Assembly (NCBI GenBank): GCA_014529385.2
Contig: CM043964.1
Coordinates: 106,144,087 to 106,208,086, forward strand
Direction of reading: 5' to 3'
Source: Adiantum capillus-veneris
Taxonomy: Eukaryota; Streptophyta; Polypodiopsida; Polypodiales; Pteridaceae
DNA length: 64,000 bases
Shown here piece after piece: positions 59,521 to 64,000 of the stretch. The position numbers and the translations under genes were made by a program. Positions within the stretch are counted from its first letter, which is position 1, and each line of letters starts with the position of its first letter. The notes below the pieces were generated by a model. That model did no database searches and was not told where the DNA came from. It saw only the letters and a program-made list of their open reading frames with translations.

Positions 59521-62500
59521 CTCCCCCTCAAGCTCAGAGTGAGCTTGCATATGATGGATTCCCAATGCTTCACAAAAGTAGCAAAACTTCTCCTTTCCAA
59601 GAGCTTTTGTGAATATATCCGCAACTTGATCATTTATCTTCACATACACCAAATCAATCTCATTTGCCAAAACTTTTTCTCTAATGAAGTGATAATGTAC
59701 CTCAATGTGTTTAGTGCGAGCATGGTAGACTGGATTCTTTGCCAACATGATGCTGCTAATATTGTCACAATATATAATGACACTGTCAAGATAGTCAAAA
59801 CCAAAGTCTACCATAAGCACTCTCAACCATGACTCTTCACATGCTTTCAAAGCTGCTCCACGATATTCAGCTTCTATACTTGATAATGCTACAGTTGATT
59901 GCTTCTTGCTACTCCAACTTATCATACCATTGCCAATGGAAAATGCATAACCACTCAAAGATCTTCTATCCATAAAATCTCCTGCCCAATCTGCATCTGT
60001 GTAACCATAAAGACAAAGCTTCCCATTCTTTTCATAAAACATTCCATAACTGACAGTGGCTTTCACATATCTCATAATGCGTCTCACTGCATCAAGATGA
60101 CTTTTACATGGATTTTGCATGAATTGACTCATCACACCCACTGCATAACTCAAATCTGGCCTTGTTATTGTCAAGTAAATAAGGCTTTCAACCATCTTGC
60201 GATACATAGTGACATCCTCAATGTAATGTCCATCATCAACCAACTTCACATTTTGATCAAGAGGCGTATCAACCGGTTTGCACGCTGTCATTCCATACTT
60301 CTCAAGCATATCCAACGCGTATTGTCTTTGTATCATCCAAATTCCTGATAAAGTATTGACAATTTCAATTCCCAAGAAATATCTCAACTCACCAAGGTCC
60401 TTCATGTTGAATTCTCTCAACAAACTCTTCTTGACATGCAAAATTTTCTCAGCATGACTTCCCGTGAGAATCAAGTCATCAACATAGATAACAATAACGA
60501 CGATCTCTCCATCAACATGCTTCAAAAATAATGAGTGATCAACAGTAGATTGTTTAAATCCAATCTTCTTCAAGAATCTGGTTATCTTTTCACACCAAGC
60601 TCTAGATGCTTGCTTCAAACCATACAATGCTTTCTTCAACTTACATACATAATATGGAAACTCTGGATGTTGATAACCCTCTAGCTGTATCATATAAACT
60701 TCTTCTTCCAAGTCACCATTCAAGAATGCATTATCCACATCCATTTGCCGTAACTTCTAACCGAACATACTTGCCATTGCTATCACCAATCTAATTGTTG
60801 TCATCTTTGCAACTGGACTAAATGTCTCATCATAATTAAGACCTTTTGTTTGTGCATAACCTTTAGCAACAAGCCTCGCTTTGTATCTTTCCACACTACC
60901 ATCTGACTTGCACTTGACTTTGTATACCCATTTTGAACCAATTGCTTTCTTTCCACTTGGCAAGCAAACCAAATCCCAAGTGTCATTCTTCACAAGAGCA
61001 TCCATCTCATCATCCATAGCTGACTCCCATTCTGATTTTCCAATTGCCTCTTGAAAACATGTAGGCTCTTTATGTTGCACACGTGAAACCATGTATGCAT
61101 AATGTGTACGCATGTAACCATTGTATGTCAATCTATCAACTGGATAACACATCCTCTCTGATCTTCTCAATTGTGGTGCACTCTTCTCTTCAACTCTTGC
61201 ATATGGGGGTACATATTTCTCAATATGCTTACTGCCAGGTGTCCTCAAATGTGGTAAATCATGATCTTCATTGAGGCTTTCATCTCCAGAACTCTCTTCA
61301 ACCACTTTCGTCTTGCCTTTCTCGTCTTCCTTCTTATCTCGCAAACGACCACTCCATGGGTTGACACTTCCTGTACTCTCCTCTGCCATATGTGGTCATG
61401 AAATAGTTCTTGTTGATGGTCCTGGCTTATCAACAACATGACGCACATTCTCTTGCTCTTCATACTCATCTTCTATCATCACTGGCTTTGGTTTATACCA
61501 TGGTTCATGCTCACAAAATCTGACATCTCTGCTGACATAAACTTGTCTTGTCGTAGGATCATAGCACTTGTAACCTTTCTTTTCAACTGGGTAGCCCAAG
61601 AATATACACTTCACTGCCTTTGGCTCCATCTTCTTCCTTGCTTCATTTGGCACATGAACATAGCAAACACATCCAAAAACTTTCGTGTAGGAAACTGTTG
61701 GCTTGATCCCATAAAGTCTCTCATAAGGTGAAATTTCATGAATGGCAGCTGTTGGTGTTCGATTCATAATGTGTACTGCTGTATGAACTGCTTCAGCCCA
61801 ATATGTTAATGGCATATTCATCTCATTCATCATGGCTCTTGCAATCTCTGTTATGACTCTATTCTTTCTCTCAGCAACTCCATTTTGTTGTGGTGTGTAT
61901 ATGCAAGTAATCCGTCTTCTTATGCCTTGTTCACGTAAGTAATCATCAAAACTGTGTGACATGTACTCTCCCCCTCCATCTGTACGTAGGCATTTAATTT
62001 GACAACCATTCTCTTTCTCAACCATAACTTTGAACTCCAAAAATACCTCAAATGCTTCTGACTTTGCCTTTAGAAAGTAAACCCATGTCATTCTGCTGTA
62101 ATCATCCGTGAATGTGATAAAATATCGACAACCATTTGGTGTAGCATGATCACAAGGTCCCCAAATATCTGAATGAACAATTTCCAAAGGACTTTGGCTA
62201 ATTCTCCCCCTCTTTGGAAATGGTAAATGAGATTGCTTTCCAAATTGACAAGCTTCACAAACATGATCAAAATTCAATCTGCCAAACTTTGGTAATCCAC
62301 GTACAATTTGATTTGATTGCATATGCTTTAGTCTTCTAAAATTGACATGACCAATTCTCTTATGCCATAAATTTGCCCAATCATCTTGAGTGCCTGATTT
62401 GTTTGCATACATACCACTGTGTAAACATGGATCTCCAGCTTCCAATGAGAACAAGCAACCTTTTTTTCTTCCACGTGCCAATATCTTGCCTGGTCTGCCT

Positions 62501-63873
62501 TTGTGAAACTCCTCTATGAAGCATCCATAACGATTAAAACGGACTTGCAACCCTTGATCTGTCATTTGTCCAACTGATGCTAAATTCTTTGTGATTGAAG
62601 GCACATATAGAACATCTCCCAATGTGTTGTACGTCGCGTCTTTTTCTAGCAATGGAACTGAACCAACATGTGTAATCCGATGCATAGTATCATCACCTGT
62701 AGCGACAAACTCATCCTCTTCTAACTTCTCTTTTCTGTCAACATGATATGTCATATGATTTGTGGCACCACTATCTAAATACCAATCATCTGTATGATGT
62801 GGCTCCACCATGCTTCCAACAACATTCTCCATAGGAAATAAATGTCCACTCGACCTATTGTCATATATGTTTTGATCATGAGGATTGTATTCAACAAAGT
62901 TTCCTCCATGTCTGCCATAACCTCGGCCTCTTCCACCACGATCACGATTTTGATTTAGCCTTGTGTAACATTCTCTTTCAAAGTGACCATAAATGCCACA
63001 TCTGCTACAATATCCATCTCTTTGAGCATGTGCAAATCGTCCACCTCCACGTCCACGAGTTCGGGCTCTCCCCCTGCCTCTTTGGCTATAATCATTGTAA
63101 CTTTGACTTTGTTGGTTTTGCCATTGACCTCTTCCAACATTGTTTCCACGACCATAGTTTCCTCTTCCACCTCTATTGTTTCCACGACCTCTAGAGTAAA
63201 AAACCTGATATCTAGAATTGTTATTTGATGTAGAAGGACCTGACTTGCCTAACTTCACCTCTTCTTGCAAACAAAGGTTTACTAACTCTTCAAAATCAGG
63301 CATGTGTCCTCGAACAGATATAGATGTATCCAATGACTTGTATTCCGGTCCCAAACCATTCAATGTCACTGAATCTAAGACATCATCTGGAACTTCAACA
63401 TTAATGCTCGCAAGATCTTCCTGTATTTGCTTTATCTCTGTCACATAATCTGATATGGATCTATTTCCTCGCCATACACAATGTAACCTTTGCTTCAAGT
63501 GAACTTTTCGTGGTTCTATATTGGAGCTGTTCATTCTTGCTAGTATCTCCCATGCTTCCGTTGGAGATTGAGCCTTCTTCACATGTGGTATAAAGAAGTC
63601 ACTAATGCATAGTGAAATCCAATGCATCACTTTCCTTGAATTCTCGATCCACTTCTTGTAAGCTTCTACTCCTGCTTGCCATGTTTTATGTGCTTCAACA
63701 TTCTCTCTATTTGGTTCCAAACCAACCTCGGGACACTCTTGTTCACCTATAATATAATCCCATAAACCTTTGCCCATGATAAAGTTCTCCATCCTGTAAG
63801 ACCATATGCTGTAGTTCTCTCTGGTCAGCTTCTCTCCAACAATCTGTGTGACTTAAGTTGAACTTTCTGTCAT
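59515..63873 (-). pseudogene. Element K gag-pol polyprotein (Ty1/copia), near-complete
   Basis: One frame of 1452 codons with three nonsense codons: TAA 63853-63855, TGA 61396-61398 (Arg CGA expected), TAG 60757-60759 (Trp expected). Order: gag with CSRCGIYGHFEREC knuckle (about 63005-62965); protease WYLDSGATNHM (about 62765); integrase with HKRIGH and CEACQFGK zinc ligands and Asp-Asp-Glu in HSDIWGP, LRTDGGGEY and NGVAERKNR; RT with KWVYKVKCKSDGSVERYKAR, the DVDNAFLNGDL block and catalytic YVDD at 60476-60487; RNase H with YTDADWAGD, SSIEAEY and ARTKHIEV; end VADIFTKALGKEKF. Gene order integrase before RT defines copia. The start Met at 63873 matches gag N-termini (LTRENYSIWSYRMENFI). The stop TAA lies in the first bases of the LTR. 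Confidence 0.95.
59521..59533 (-). promoter_or_regulatory. Polypurine tract of element K
   Basis: Minus strand GCTTGAGGGGGAG abuts the LTR start TGTTAAA. It is also coding: it encodes the last residues of the polyprotein (LEGEC). Confidence 0.85.
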
Positions 63874-64000
63874 CTTCACTCTCTCAATTTCTTTCAAAGA
63901 ATTTTGACAAAATTTCGGCAGAGTTTCGTTTGTATTTGGACAATATCTCAAGTGAAAATCTTAACCAAAGTGCTCATAAACACTGACAGAAAATCTCTCA
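63874..64000 (-). other. Leader of element K, start of
   Basis: Non-coding sequence upstream of the K start codon. No primer site is reached before the window ends; the K 5' LTR and the rest of L lie beyond. Confidence 0.6.

Overview
The window is plant nuclear DNA, AT-rich and almost wholly made of LTR retrotransposons in many states of decay. I see no rRNA, tRNA or confidently identified host gene. Ty3/gypsy gag, protease, RT, RNase H and integrase fragments, a long Ty1/copia polyprotein, tRNA-iMet primer sites, plant-style intron signals and long microsatellites all fit a large, repeat-rich plant genome. A fern, lycophyte or gymnosperm is as likely as an angiosperm; the sequence does not decide.

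The left 37 kb is a nest that can be unpacked base by base. Element A, an old plus-strand Ty3/gypsy element (about 1849-7559 and 35422-37320), is split inside RNase H by element B (7560-35416), with target duplication ACAAC on both sides. B has LTRs of about 0.92 kb and carries gag-like and protease-like remains but no RT or integrase. Its 5' LTR holds a further 1.6 kb insert (7837-9452). Its leader is split by element C (10776-26126, target duplication GTGTG), a Ty3/gypsy element with gag, protease, RT, RNase H, integrase and an additional 3' ORF. C is itself interrupted by a minus-strand gypsy fragment E (about 11290-13600) and by a 4.3 kb insertion D (about 20179-24450). LTR divergence by eye falls from outside to inside (B about 12%, C about 5%), as the nesting order demands.

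37.7-50.8 kb holds two relatives of one poorly known family, F (minus) and G (plus). They have about 0.47 kb LTRs and encode a long protein without pol domains. They lie head to head around a minus-strand gypsy composite: element I (LTR, primer site, gag start, protease) split by H, an integrase fragment of the A family. The N-terminal domain of the F/G protein resembles the extra ORF of element C.

50.8-58.7 kb contains J (52588-58361), a minus-strand element with a 488 bp LTR pair, target duplication ATACA and a tRNA-iMet primer site. Its interior has no TE domains but is rich in microsatellites, including 42 consecutive G. J sits inside minus-strand sequence with coding character, including a plausible two-exon ORF (51666-52161); this is the only candidate for host-gene sequence.

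58.7-64 kb holds K, a minus-strand copia element whose 1452-codon polyprotein is in one frame with only three nonsense codons. Its 228 bp 3' LTR is inserted in the RNase H of another copia element, L. K runs off the right edge.
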